Part shown: positions 1 to 9,365 of the stretch, piece after piece | Numbering within the stretch: position 1 is the stretch's first letter | How the letters are laid out: each line of letters opens with the position of its first letter | Source: Clostridia bacterium | GTDB taxonomy: Bacteria; Bacillota; Clostridia; Oscillospirales; Acutalibacteraceae | Direction of reading: 5' to 3' | Assembly (NCBI GenBank): GCA_017518415.1 | Contig: JAFWVC010000105.1 | Coordinates: 1 to 34,812, forward strand | DNA length: 34,812 nucleotides | Translations under genes and position numbers: made by a program | Notes under the pieces: model-generated | What the model was told of the DNA's origin: nothing | Databases searched by the model: none | What the model saw: only the letters and a program-made list of their open reading frames with translations

Positions 1-2
1 GT

Positions 3-1067
3 TACGTCTTTTCTTCCGTGGACACCTTTCCCAACATGGTACTGCGCGGCAGCGGCGAGAAAAAGACCATCCTGATTGCGACCCCGAAGACCAAGAAGAT
101 GCTCAACATCAACAGCGGGGGCAATGTGCAGGTAGACAACATTGAGTTCCGCATGGCGGCCGCGCCCAAATATTCGGCAACCTTTTACTTTGATACGGCG
201 GCCTCCTATGTAGAAAACGTGTATGTCACCAACTGCGATTTTTACGATGCCTACAATGCGTTTACCGATGCGCGCGCTGACAACGTGATGATGTTCATGC
301 ATTTTGAGGACATCAACTGCTATGACGCGCGCAGCTCCACCTTCGATATTCAGGACTTTGAAGGCTTCATCTTTATGAAGCGCCTGAATATCGACAACTC
401 CAACTCCTATGCCAAGCACGGGGTGGAGCCGTTTGCGGCCATCAAGATCGACGACGTGCGCGGCACCATCTTTGAGGAGATGACCGTGACCGGCGCCAAT
501 ACCGGGTCCGAGGACGAGATCGGTTTCCACCTGCCGTCCCGGGTGGCGAATATGGCCTCCGTCTGGTGGGACCGCGTGACCATCAAGAATATGGGCGGTT
601 ACGGGGTTTTGATGGGCGGCACCAAGGCGTGCGTGCTGTGCTCGGTCATTGATACGCAGATCCTCCACTGCGGCGGCGGCATCTGTGCCGAAGGGATCAA
701 CGAGCTGCAAGTGGACCGCGTGACGATCGACGGCAACAAAGAAAGCGTACTCGGTCTGGACGGTATTTCTTTAAAGAATACCGTATATACGCACTTGTTG
801 CATGTAGTATCCAAAAACAACAGCGGCAACGGGTTGTCGCTAATCTCCTCCAAATACAACACCGCTGCGGATTGCACCTTTACCGGTAACGGGGACCGCG
901 GGTTTATCGCGCGCGGGGGTGCTTACAACGAGCTGATTTCCTCCACCTGTACGGACAATGCCAACGGGCAGGTGTCGCTGGGAGAGGAAAACTCGCTGGT
1001 GGATCAGGTAGTATACCGGGCGGACGGAACAAAAGGGTCGCTGACGGAAAACGGTCGGTTCGATTGA
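3..1067 (+). CDS. Type A1 beta-helix protein, 5'-truncated by window edge
   Basis: The reading frame is open from base 3 and aligns with A2 (2724-4322) from about A2 residue 180 onwards; a GTG at 18 is internal, not the start. The missing part would hold the signal peptide and the two head motifs. What remains is a right-handed parallel beta-helix of the pectate-lyase-like superfamily, with a strongly conserved block rich in Asp and aromatic residues (FYDAYNAFTDAR, then HFEDINCYDAR, then FDIQDFEGF) and the type A motifs NMGGYGV and ILHCGGG. Such folds occur in polysaccharide lyases, glycoside hydrolases, tailspikes and adhesins, and no catalytic residues can be assigned. The stop codon lies 13 nt before the B1 start, which has a GAGGAGG site. 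By analogy with A2 it is probably exported and lipidated. Confidence 0.85.
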   Translation, partial: YVFSSVDTFPNMVLRGSGEKKTILIATPKTKKMLNINSGGNVQVDNIEFRMAAAPKYSATFYFDTAASYVENVYVTNCDFYDAYNAFTDARADNVMMFMHFEDINCYDARSSTFDIQDFEGFIFMKRLNIDNSNSYAKHGVEPFAAIKIDDVRGTIFEEMTVTGANTGSEDEIGFHLPSRVANMASVWWDRVTIKNMGGYGVLMGGTKACVLCSVIDTQILHCGGGICAEGINELQVDRVTIDGNKESVLGLDGISLKNTVYTHLLHVVSKNNSGNGLSLISSKYNTAADCTFTGNGDRGFIARGGAYNELISSTCTDNANGQVSLGEENSLVDQVVYRADGTKGSLTENGRFD

Positions 1068-1080
1068 GGAGGAAAAGAAG

Positions 1081-2688
1081 ATGAAACGTATTGCATTTCG
1101 CGTGATTGCTACTGCGTTGGCGTGTTGCTTTTTGTGGATGTGCACGGCCTGCGGGCCCGATACTCCCGAAGACCAAAACGAGGGGGCGGTTGATATGAAT
1201 CGATTCGATAACATCAGCATTTTATCCTTCGGCGCTGCGGCGGACGGCAGCGCGGATATTTCCGCGGCGGTGACGGCCGGCGCGGCAGAGCTCGGGGACG
1301 AGCAGGCGCTGTTTTTCCCGAACGGAACGTATCTGGTCGGGCAGGACCTGACGATCGACTGCCCGGTCAAACTGTCCGGCAACGTGTCCATCCGGGTCGC
1401 CGCCGGCAAAACGCTGACAATCAACGGCCTGTTCGGTGCGGCGATCCAATCCATCTTTTCCGGGGAGGGCGCCGTGCGCTTTACCAACGCCTCGGTGTGG
1501 GGGTATCCGCAATGGTTCGCAGCCGATATTGAGACAACGGTAACCACCGAACTGTTCCAGAAGGCGATCGATTCGCTGCGCTGCGTATATCTGCAAAACA
1601 ACACCTATACCTTTGCCGAATTGAATATCACCAGGCCGATATCCATTAAAGGGATCGGTGCGCGGCGCATCCGCGTCAACGCGGAGAGGGGAATCGGACA
1701 TCTGTTCAACATCCAGAGCGACGACGTTTCCATCGAAGGGCTGAACATCAAGATGGACAACGCACCGGACGCCGTGTGCTTCTATTTCAACACTCAAAAC
1801 AGAAACCTGAAAAACATTTCCATCCTTTCCTGCGCCGTGGCGGAAGGCATTACCAGCCTGACCGACGCCGATTCAGACGCCTATACCGTGTCCGACGTGC
1901 TGCTCAGCGCCGTTGACTTTACCAACGTGCGCGGTACGGCGGTGTATATGCACGACTTTGTCGGTAATATCAAGATGGTCGAGGTGGCCATCCACCGGCG
2001 CCAATACAATAATGCAAAGTATAACATGGGCGTGCCCGGCGCTATTTTTGAAAACGCCGACGGTTTGACGCTGGAGCACTTCGACGTCAACGGCGAGGCC
2101 AACATCGTCAACGGCGTGCAGAAGAAATGGGTGGCCGACAACATCGGCGGCCACGGGGCCGTGTTCCGCCATTGCAAAAACGTGCGCATCATCCGTGCGC
2201 TGATGGAGTACCTGGCCGGCACCGGCTGGGTCATCGAAGATTGCGAGAAGTTCTATATGGAAAACGTCGAATCCTACACCTTCCACGGGCGCGGGTTTGA
2301 CATCGACGGCCTGAAAGATTCCGAGATCCGCGTCGTCAAGGCGTGCGTGGCCGGCGGCGATACCGACCGTTCGGAGGAAAACTTCCGCTTTTGCAACTGC
2401 TCTGATCTTCTGATCGTCGGCATCATTACCAACGGCTCGCGGGACGCCGCCGTTTCCCTGCAGGGTTGCCGTAAGGTGACGGTGGACGCCATGAGCATAT
2501 TTGAGAAATCAGACCGGTCGATCGGCTTGCAGGATCTCGGCGGGAACGCCGACGTGGTCATCAACGGCCTGATCGATTCCGGCAACGCCAATACGGCGGT
2601 TGAATTGACCGGTACCGGTATTACGATCCGCGACGCCCTTCTCAAGAGCGGCACCTATCAGGAACTCTCCCAGGCCGGGAAGTACTGA
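1081..2688 (+). CDS. Type B1 beta-helix lipoprotein
   Basis: A 535-residue protein starting at ATG 1081 behind GGAGG. The signal peptide ends in a lipobox-like CTAC, with Cys24 the likely lipidated residue. The first head motif (from residue 51, GAAADGSAD) and the second (WFAADIE, from W145) are degenerate: the GDGxTDD signature has been lost. The body is a beta-helix with coils carrying Cys at the same place (FRHC, IEDC, CNC, LQGC). It follows A1 by 13 nt and is probably made with it. Export to the outer face of the cytoplasmic membrane is inferred from the signal. The substrate is unknown, and a structural or adhesive role is as likely as an enzymatic one. Confidence 0.88.
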   Translation: MKRIAFRVIATALACCFLWMCTACGPDTPEDQNEGAVDMNRFDNISILSFGAAADGSADISAAVTAGAAELGDEQALFFPNGTYLVGQDLTIDCPVKLSGNVSIRVAAGKTLTINGLFGAAIQSIFSGEGAVRFTNASVWGYPQWFAADIETTVTTELFQKAIDSLRCVYLQNNTYTFAELNITRPISIKGIGARRIRVNAERGIGHLFNIQSDDVSIEGLNIKMDNAPDAVCFYFNTQNRNLKNISILSCAVAEGITSLTDADSDAYTVSDVLLSAVDFTNVRGTAVYMHDFVGNIKMVEVAIHRRQYNNAKYNMGVPGAIFENADGLTLEHFDVNGEANIVNGVQKKWVADNIGGHGAVFRHCKNVRIIRALMEYLAGTGWVIEDCEKFYMENVESYTFHGRGFDIDGLKDSEIRVVKACVAGGDTDRSEENFRFCNCSDLLIVGIITNGSRDAAVSLQGCRKVTVDAMSIFEKSDRSIGLQDLGGNADVVINGLIDSGNANTAVELTGTGITIRDALLKSGTYQELSQAGKY

Positions 2689-2723
2689 CAGCGGCACCGA
2701 TCAAAAGAAGGGAGAAAGCTGAT

Positions 2724-4322
2724 ATGAAACGAGTGTTTCGCCGCATAGCGGTCTGCCTTTTGGCAGGATATCTGCTGTTGGCCTGCGCCGGTTGTGCAGA
2801 AAAGGAAAGACCGAATATGGACAAGATTCTTTTACCTTATCAGCTGATGGATGGTGATATCTCCGTCAAGGCATACGGGGCAACGGGGGACGGGCAAACC
2901 AGCGACACGCAGGCGGTCGCCGACGCCTGTCAGGCGGCCGAAGAGCATGGGAAACGGTTGTTTTTCCCGGCCGGGCAATATCAGCTGTCCGCCGCGCAGA
3001 TCACCTTCCCGCAGCAGGTCAACGTCGTGTTCGAGCAGGGCGCCGTGCTGCTGCTCGACGCGTGGAGCAAACTGGCTTTTAACGGCCCGATCTCGGCCGG
3101 CGATTATCAGATCTTCAGCGGGGATATCCGGATCCAGATCCGCTCCTCGGCGGCCGGCAACCCGATGTGGTTCGGCGCCAAGGGCGACGGCGTGACGGAT
3201 GACACCGAAGCGTTCAAGACGGCGTGGAAGGTGTTCAATCAGCTGGACGTGCCGTATACCGAGGCTGGCTATGTAATCACCTCCATTGATACCTTTAAGA
3301 ATATGGCGCTGCGGGGGAGCAGCCATGAAAAGACCATCCTGGTCGCTTCACCCAGAACGTATAAGCTCTTCAACGTCATCGGCGGGGACCTGTCGGTCAG
3401 CCATATCGAGTTTCGAATGGCGGCGGCGCCGAAGTATTCATCCGCGTTTTATTTCGACACGGCCACCTCGTATATCGAAAACGTCTATATCACCGACTGT
3501 GATTTTTACGACGCGTACAATGCCTTTACCGACGCGCGCGCGGAAAACGTGATGATGTTCATGCATTTTGAGGACATCAACTGCTACGACGCGCGCTGCT
3601 CCACCTTCGATATTCAGGACTTTGAGGGCTTCGTCTTTATGAAGCGCATGTATATCGACAATTCCAACTCCTACGCCAAGCACGGGGTGGAACCGTTCGC
3701 CGCCTTCCTGATCGACGACGTGCGCGGCGACAACTTTGAGGATATTACCGTCATCGGCGCGAACACCGGCTCGGAAAAAGAAATCGGCTTCCACGTGCCG
3801 GGTGCGGTGGCTATGATGTCCGCCTTGTCGTGGAAGCGCGTGACTATACGGAATATGGGCGGGTACGGCATCGTTTTCGGGCAGGTGATCTTGTCCGAAA
3901 TCGTCGACTCGCAGATCCTCCACTGCGGCGGCGGCGTCTGTGCCGAAGGATTGTTGGAAGTTCAGATAGATAACCTGACCGTCGACGGTAATCAAGACAG
4001 CTCACTCGGCCTGGACGGTATCTTCTTCAATAATACCGTCTACTCGCATCTGACCAACGTGGTATCCAAAAACAACGGCGGCAACGGGCTGCGGCTTAAC
4101 AACTCCAACTACAACCTGGTGAAAGACAGTGAGTTTTCCAATAATGCCGACCGCGGCGTTCTGCTGTCCGGCGGAAAATGCAACGGGCTGTTTTCCTCTA
4201 CCTGCCTGGACAACGCCAACGGTCAGGTGTCGCTGTTCGCCGCCGAATCGCTGGTCGATCAGGTGGTGTACCGGGCGGACGGAACGGTCGGCTCGATCAC
4301 GGACGTCGGCCGGTTTGATTGA
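2724..4322 (+). CDS. Type A2 beta-helix lipoprotein
   Basis: A 532-residue protein from ATG 2724 with a GGGAG site upstream. The signal peptide ends in CAGC (Cys24 likely lipidated; Cys21 possible). Two head motifs are intact: GATGDGQTSD at 52-61 and WFGAKGDGVTDD at 149-160, both typical of the Pectate_lyase_3 family. Between them lies the strand-rich segment ending in SAGDYQIFSG. The helix body is nearly the same as A1, including long identical nucleotide runs. Asp residues in HFEDINCYDARCSTFDI are conserved in all three A proteins and are the best candidates for a binding or active site, but this is inference. It follows B1 by 35 nt and precedes C1 by 83 nt. Confidence 0.9.
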   Translation: MKRVFRRIAVCLLAGYLLLACAGCAEKERPNMDKILLPYQLMDGDISVKAYGATGDGQTSDTQAVADACQAAEEHGKRLFFPAGQYQLSAAQITFPQQVNVVFEQGAVLLLDAWSKLAFNGPISAGDYQIFSGDIRIQIRSSAAGNPMWFGAKGDGVTDDTEAFKTAWKVFNQLDVPYTEAGYVITSIDTFKNMALRGSSHEKTILVASPRTYKLFNVIGGDLSVSHIEFRMAAAPKYSSAFYFDTATSYIENVYITDCDFYDAYNAFTDARAENVMMFMHFEDINCYDARCSTFDIQDFEGFVFMKRMYIDNSNSYAKHGVEPFAAFLIDDVRGDNFEDITVIGANTGSEKEIGFHVPGAVAMMSALSWKRVTIRNMGGYGIVFGQVILSEIVDSQILHCGGGVCAEGLLEVQIDNLTVDGNQDSSLGLDGIFFNNTVYSHLTNVVSKNNGGNGLRLNNSNYNLVKDSEFSNNADRGVLLSGGKCNGLFSSTCLDNANGQVSLFAAESLVDQVVYRADGTVGSITDVGRFD

Positions 4323-4405
4323 CCGGCGGCATACCGCGCTGTATTTGTGGTCCATGATCCGGACGGATCTATGCTATATCGATTATTTTGGAAAGGAAGA
4401 ACGAT

Positions 4406-5908
4406 ATGACCAGAAAAGCATTCTCTTTGTGGTTGGCCGTCTGCCTGACGGTCGTACTGGTTTGCACGGTCAGCTTTACCGGCTCCGCAGACAGCGGCTT
4501 GCTGGATGAAGCGTTTACCAAGCAATCGTACAGCGTCAAAACGGCGGGGGCCAAAGGCGACGGCAAAACCGACGATACCGAGGCAATCAAGCAGGCAGTT
4601 GCCAATGTGACAAAGGACGGGCAAGGCAGCGTCTTTTTCCCGGCCGGCACCTATTTGGTCAACGGCAAGCTGACGATCGCCAACGCGGCGGAACTGGTGT
4701 TTGCCAAGGGCGCCATCCTGAAAATCGGCGCTTCTGCCACGTTCAAGATGTTCGGTACGATCGTCGCGGGCGATTATCAGGTCTTTGACGTGCAGGGCAA
4801 GTGGTCCGGTTTCAACGGCGTGTCTGTCGGCAACCCGATCTGGTTCGGCGCCAAGGGCGACGGGAAGACCGACGATACGGCGGCCCTGCAAAAGACATTT
4901 GACATCTTTTATCAGGTCAACGTGCCGTATACGGCTGCCGGCTACAAGGTGAAGGATCTTGCCATTCCGCACAGCTGCCGCATCACCGGCGCCAACCGCG
5001 AAAAACAGGTCAAACTGATTGCGGCCGCCGGCACGCAGAAGCTGCTTACCTTCAAGAGCAGTTACATGGAGTTTTATTCCTTTGACCTGGAAATGGCGGC
5101 TGCTCCCACGGCGACGGCCATCTATCTGCAGGACGACGGCGTGATCGAGCAAAACCGCTTTGCGGACGTCACCATCAACGACGCTTACCGCGCGGTGGAA
5201 GACAAGACAAATACCGGCAGCAACATGGTCATTACGACGGAGTTCATCAATTTCAAATGCTATCGCGGCAAGAACTCAGCCTTTGTGTGCCACGGCATGT
5301 GGGGTTTCATGTTCTTTAAAAACATTTTGGTGGACTTCTCCGCCAGCACGGTGAAAATGGACTTCCCGGCGATCGCGATCGAAAACAATGCCGGTATGAT
5401 CATGGACCACGTAACGGTACTCGGCAACAGCAACGCAACCGCTAATGCGCACGGCATCTATACCAAAAAGTCCGAAGCTATGTGGTGGAGCCATTGCACC
5501 GTTGAAAACATGGGCGGTATGGGCTTCAAACACGAGAGAGGCGGCGGCGCCAACAACTGGTTCTATTTCCTTGACTGCACCGTCAAAAACTGCAAGGATT
5601 ATTCAATCGGCCTGTTTAACAGCTTCTCTGAATCGATCCACAACTGCAAGCTGGAAGGCGGCAAAGGTGTTTATGCTTCCGGCAACGTGTGCCAGATCAG
5701 CAACACAGTGATCTCCGGCAGCAGCGGCAACGGCATCACAAACGAAGCAAAAGAATCTGTCTTTACCGACCTGACGCTGAACAACAACAAAGGGTACGGC
5801 ATCGTTTCCACCGCCAATAATTGCCAGTTGTATCATATTCAGGGCACCGGAAACACCAACGACCTGGTGAAGGTTTCCGGCAACGGCAGCCAATACGTAG
5901 AGAGTTGA
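4406..5908 (+). CDS. Type C1 secreted beta-helix protein
   Basis: I start it at ATG 4406 (500 residues), 6 nt after GGAAAGGAAG, rather than at the TTG at 4388 that lies upstream in frame. The N-terminus is a Sec signal peptide (hydrophobic residues 7-23, then TGSADS) without a convincing lipobox, so the protein is probably released or held by its partners. Head motifs are GAKGDGKTDD (48-57) and WFGAKGDGKTDD (from W146). The body shares NMVITT, MWGFMF and NMGGMGF with C2 and more distantly with type A. The 83-nt gap before it holds no convincing promoter. B2 follows after 19 nt. Function beyond beta-helix polysaccharide-binding or -cleaving potential cannot be read from the sequence. Confidence 0.88.
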   Translation: MTRKAFSLWLAVCLTVVLVCTVSFTGSADSGLLDEAFTKQSYSVKTAGAKGDGKTDDTEAIKQAVANVTKDGQGSVFFPAGTYLVNGKLTIANAAELVFAKGAILKIGASATFKMFGTIVAGDYQVFDVQGKWSGFNGVSVGNPIWFGAKGDGKTDDTAALQKTFDIFYQVNVPYTAAGYKVKDLAIPHSCRITGANREKQVKLIAAAGTQKLLTFKSSYMEFYSFDLEMAAAPTATAIYLQDDGVIEQNRFADVTINDAYRAVEDKTNTGSNMVITTEFINFKCYRGKNSAFVCHGMWGFMFFKNILVDFSASTVKMDFPAIAIENNAGMIMDHVTVLGNSNATANAHGIYTKKSEAMWWSHCTVENMGGMGFKHERGGGANNWFYFLDCTVKNCKDYSIGLFNSFSESIHNCKLEGGKGVYASGNVCQISNTVISGSSGNGITNEAKESVFTDLTLNNNKGYGIVSTANNCQLYHIQGTGNTNDLVKVSGNGSQYVES

Positions 5909-5927
5909 GAGAGGAGGAGAGGATGAC

Positions 5928-7769
5928 ATGAAAACGAAAAGATTGTTAGCCTGGATGCTGGCCGCGGTCATGCTGTGTGTGCTGGTCGGCTGCACGGGGG
6001 ACCCGACGCCCGACAGTTCCACGCAGGACCCGACGCAACCATCCGCCACTCAGCCGACGGAACCGTCCGTTTCTCAACCCACTGACGGGGATCCGACCTC
6101 TTCTCAGACGGATGAGCCGCCTACGACGCCCTCGTCGGCACCTACTGATCCCACTGCTACCGATCCGACGGATCCGCCTACGGATCCGCCTACGAATCCG
6201 CCCACCAATCCGCCTACGCAGCCCTCGACGCCGCCGGCCAGCAATACTTCGGCCGACGTGAAAGAGCAGGGCGCTAAGGCCGACGGCAAGACGGATGATA
6301 CCGAAGCTCTCAAGAAGGCAATCAACGCCGTCAAGAGCAGCGGCAACGTCTACTTCCGCACCGGTACCTATCTGATCAAAGGGGCTGTGACCATTCCGAA
6401 GGACGTCGTGATGGTCATGCAGCGCGGCGCGGTGATCAAAGTCGACAGCGGCGCGACGCTGACGATCAACGGTTGGATCGAAGCGGCGGATTCGACCATT
6501 TTTGCCGGCACGGGTACCATCAACGGTACGCCGCGTTCAGCCGGTAACCCGCTGTGGTTCGGCGCGGCCGCCGACGGCAACACCGACGACGCACCCGCCT
6601 TCCAAAAAGCGGTCGATCTGTTTTCCTACGTGCGTGTGCCGTATCGTCCGAGCAAATACGCCCTTACCGGTACGGTGACGATCAAAAAGCCGGTCCAGCT
6701 GATCGGCGAAGGTACGAGCAAGGTCGATCTGACGATCAAGAGCACGGCGCAGGCCGGTGCAAAGGCGTTCGTGATCCGATCCAGCAACGTGGAGATCAAG
6801 AATTTCAAAATCGCCGGGGTACAGTCGACCCAAAAGACCAATCCGTCGTCGGTGTTCTATTTCGACTGCTCCTCCGGTAACCTGTCCCACATCACGCTGG
6901 AAAATATCTGGTCCGGCTGGACGGCTCAGCTGCTCGGCGACTCGCAGACCAGCGGCAAGACGATCACCGACGTGACGCTGAAAAATGTCACCGCCAACTA
7001 TACCTTCAACGCTCCCGGCATCCACATGACCAATTTCAAGAGCGGCATCGTGCTGGATACCGTGCTGGTCAACCAGGTCGGTATGAACCCGAGGGACGTT
7101 AATCAACCGCTGTTCATCATCGAAAACTGCACCGGGCTGACCGCCACTCAACTAGACGTAGCCGGCGGTTACACGTACATGGAAAACGGTAAGCCGCTGT
7201 ACGACGTGTACGGTTACGGCGCAGACGGCATCGTCTTCAAAAACTGCTCCAACATCACGGTGGACCGTTTCATGGCCGACTATATCAACGGCTACTGCAC
7301 CAAACTGATCAACTGCACCAATTTCAAAGCGTACAGCTGGGTCATGTCGCTGTATGAGGACGGTGCGCTGTATATGGAAAATTGCAGCGACTGTCAGATG
7401 GAGATCGTCAAGTTCAACGGTATCCGCGGCGGGCAGGAAGCGTGCGACAAGCACAACGGCACCGCGTTTGTGATGAAGAACTGCCAGAATAACACCTTTA
7501 TCAACGCCCTGTTCCGGGCGAACATGGCGGACGGTATGGAGATTATCAACTCCACGGATAACGTCTTTAAGAACTTTGTTTTCAGCTGGAACAACGGCTT
7601 CTCTTACAAAGAGAACGGCAGCAGCAACCGAAACACTTTGATCGGCATCGTGATTTCTTCGAGCACCAGCAAAGCGTTTGAGCAGATCGGTACCGAAAGC
7701 AAAGTGATCGGCCTGACGGTCGACGGCCAGGCCTACGGCACCAAGACCGGTGCTTTCAGCGTCAGCTGA
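5928..7769 (+). CDS. Type B2 beta-helix lipoprotein with Pro/Thr stalk
   Basis: A 613-residue protein, ATG 5928 behind GAGGAGGAGAGG. The signal peptide ends with lipobox LVGC, Cys22 being lipidated. Residues about 23-108 are a Pro/Thr/Ser/Asp-rich linker ending in four DPPT/NPPT repeats. This is a flexible stalk that could cross the cell wall, and it is the longest of its kind in the array. The head motifs are GAKADGKTDD (from 115) and WFGAAADGNTDD (from W210), slightly diverged. The helix body shows regularly spaced coils with Asn-Cys (ENC, KNC, INC, ENC, KNC) about 20-25 residues apart, suggesting a stacked ladder. It is closely coupled to C1, and a hairpin lies after its stop. Confidence 0.9.
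   Translation: MKTKRLLAWMLAAVMLCVLVGCTGDPTPDSSTQDPTQPSATQPTEPSVSQPTDGDPTSSQTDEPPTTPSSAPTDPTATDPTDPPTDPPTNPPTNPPTQPSTPPASNTSADVKEQGAKADGKTDDTEALKKAINAVKSSGNVYFRTGTYLIKGAVTIPKDVVMVMQRGAVIKVDSGATLTINGWIEAADSTIFAGTGTINGTPRSAGNPLWFGAAADGNTDDAPAFQKAVDLFSYVRVPYRPSKYALTGTVTIKKPVQLIGEGTSKVDLTIKSTAQAGAKAFVIRSSNVEIKNFKIAGVQSTQKTNPSSVFYFDCSSGNLSHITLENIWSGWTAQLLGDSQTSGKTITDVTLKNVTANYTFNAPGIHMTNFKSGIVLDTVLVNQVGMNPRDVNQPLFIIENCTGLTATQLDVAGGYTYMENGKPLYDVYGYGADGIVFKNCSNITVDRFMADYINGYCTKLINCTNFKAYSWVMSLYEDGALYMENCSDCQMEIVKFNGIRGGQEACDKHNGTAFVMKNCQNNTFINALFRANMADGMEIINSTDNVFKNFVFSWNNGFSYKENGSSNRNTLIGIVISSSTSKAFEQIGTESKVIGLTVDGQAYGTKTGAFSVS
6171..6218 (+). repeat. Four 12-nt repeats coding DPPT/NPPT
   Basis: Four in-frame units, two exact copies of gatccgcctacg followed by two variants (aatccgcccacc, aatccgcctacg), encode DPPT-DPPT-NPPT-NPPT in the stalk of the B2 lipoprotein. 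In-frame 12-nt repeats can expand or shrink without breaking the gene, so stalk length may vary between strains (inference). Confidence 0.85.
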
Positions 7770-7782
7770 CCCACAAACCTCG

Positions 7783-7834
7783 TCAGAAAGCCCCGTCCCT
7801 GCTTCCGCAGGAGGCAGGGACGGGGCCCTTCTGA
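7783..7834 (+). terminator. Long hairpin between B2 and C2, no T-tract
   Basis: A 13-bp perfect GC-rich stem (7790-7802 with 7814-7826) sits inside a further 6-bp stem (7783-7788 with 7829-7834), separated by a small internal loop; the apical loop is 11 nt. The 3' side continues into cttctgatgc with no run of T, so it is not a classical intrinsic terminator. It may be a decayed terminator, an RNA-processing or stability element, or an attenuator setting lower expression of C2-B3. Confidence 0.5.
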
Positions 7835-7861
7835 TGCATTAAACAGCAAAGGAGAAACAAA

Positions 7862-9352
7862 ATGAAACATTTGAAGGGGCTCCTTTCCGTGGCGGCTGCA
7901 GTGGGGCTTTGTCTGGCTTGCGCGAGCGTAGCCGGCGCCGCCCCGCAAAAGGCCACCGCGTTCAACGCGGCGTATGCCGTCAACGTCAAGGATTACGGCG
8001 CCGTCGGCGACGGAACGACGGATGACGTGGAAGCTATCCAGAAAGCGATCCGGGCCGCCACACAGACAGAGGAAGAAGGCTCGATCTTTTTCCCGGCCGG
8101 TACGTATCGCCTGGCCGACAGCCTGTCGTTTGAACCTTTTCTGGAAGTCGTTTTTGACACCGGTGCCAAACTGATGGTGGAAAAAAACCTGAACATCCGG
8201 GCCCAGATCGTCGCCGGCGACCAGATCCTTTTCGAAGGCAAGGGCAATATTGTCGGCACCGCTGCCAACGACAGCGGCAATCCGGTCTGGTTCGGTGCCA
8301 AAGGCGACGGTGTGACGGATGACACGCTGGCTTTTGAGCGCACGATCAATATGTTCAAAAAGATCGACATCCCGTATCGGGAAGCCGGCTACGTTATCTC
8401 GAACCTCGAACTGAAAGGCGGAGCCGTTTTCCAGGGGGCCGACCCGGAAAAAAAGGCAAAACTGATCGCCACCGAAAAGACCAAGAGCCTGCTGACCATC
8501 AGCAGCAGTTATACCTCCGTACGTAACCTGACCCTTGAAATGGGCAAGAGTAAGTACGGCACCGGTATTTACTTCGACGACAACAAAAGCGGTATCGAGC
8601 AGTGCCTGCTGAGCAATATCGACATCAATGACGCCTATAACGCCGTACGGGATGCCGACCACGAAAGCAATATGGTCATTACGACCAAGATGGTCGGGCT
8701 CCATTGTACCAACGGCCGCAACACCGCCATTGAGATGAACGACATGTGGGGCTTCATCTTCCTGACGGACAGCGTGATTGACTTTTCCGGCAGTTCTGTG
8801 GAACTGACCTTCCCGCTGGTGTTTATGAAGGACAACGCCGGCTTCATCGGCACCAATTTGTTTATCAACGGCAAGCAGGGCGCATCCGACGCAAAGAACA
8901 ATGGGTTTGAAACAAGCAACTCGGTCGCCGTCTGGTTTGACAACTGCGACATTTCCAACGTCGGCGGCTGCGGGTATAAGTTGGAAAACAACGCGGTATA
9001 CAACTATCTGCTCAACTGCGACGTTTCCGACTGCGGGTTGTACGGCGTGGCCGTGAACGGCTGGGACTTCCAGACGGAAAACCTGAACGTGAAAAATTGC
9101 GGCTCCGACGGCGTGTATCTGAGGGGCGGCCACATGCAGCTGACCAACACCGCCGTTTCCGACTGCGGCCGCAACGGCGTGACCAGCCAGGCATCCTACG
9201 TACAGCTTGTGTCGCTCAACACCAGCCGGAACGGGTCGTTCGGTTTGAGCGATACCGGTACGCGCAATACCTTCACGTCGATTTCCGGCGACGGAAACGG
9301 CAACGGTTTGACCAGCGTATCCGAAGAGAGTTTGCTGGTATCGGCAGAATAA
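7862..9352 (+). CDS. Type C2 secreted beta-helix protein
   Basis: A 496-residue protein, ATG 7862 with AAAGGAG upstream. The Sec signal peptide ends at an AxA-type site (VAGAAPQ, about residue 25-27), so it should be cleaved by signal peptidase I and not lipidated. Head motifs are GAVGDGTTDD (from G46) and WFGAKGDGVTDD (from W143), both intact. The body matches C1 (INDAYNAV, NMVITT, MWGFIF, NVGGCG). It follows the hairpin after B2 and is followed 13 nt later by B3, the same tight C-to-B spacing as in the C1-B2 pair. It is probably extracellular. The beta-helix fold is well supported; enzymatic activity is not. Confidence 0.88.
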   Translation: MKHLKGLLSVAAAVGLCLACASVAGAAPQKATAFNAAYAVNVKDYGAVGDGTTDDVEAIQKAIRAATQTEEEGSIFFPAGTYRLADSLSFEPFLEVVFDTGAKLMVEKNLNIRAQIVAGDQILFEGKGNIVGTAANDSGNPVWFGAKGDGVTDDTLAFERTINMFKKIDIPYREAGYVISNLELKGGAVFQGADPEKKAKLIATEKTKSLLTISSSYTSVRNLTLEMGKSKYGTGIYFDDNKSGIEQCLLSNIDINDAYNAVRDADHESNMVITTKMVGLHCTNGRNTAIEMNDMWGFIFLTDSVIDFSGSSVELTFPLVFMKDNAGFIGTNLFINGKQGASDAKNNGFETSNSVAVWFDNCDISNVGGCGYKLENNAVYNYLLNCDVSDCGLYGVAVNGWDFQTENLNVKNCGSDGVYLRGGHMQLTNTAVSDCGRNGVTSQASYVQLVSLNTSRNGSFGLSDTGTRNTFTSISGDGNGNGLTSVSEESLLVSAE

Positions 9353-9365
9353 GGAGGGGAGAAGT

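Noticed and set aside
4323-4405. Possible promoter between A2 and C1
   Set aside because: TTGTGG with a 17-nt spacer leads only to TCTATG; too weak to call.
7733-9133. 466-codon minus-strand open frame opposite C2
   Set aside because: It crosses the intergenic hairpin and mirrors the C2 reading frame; no independent support.
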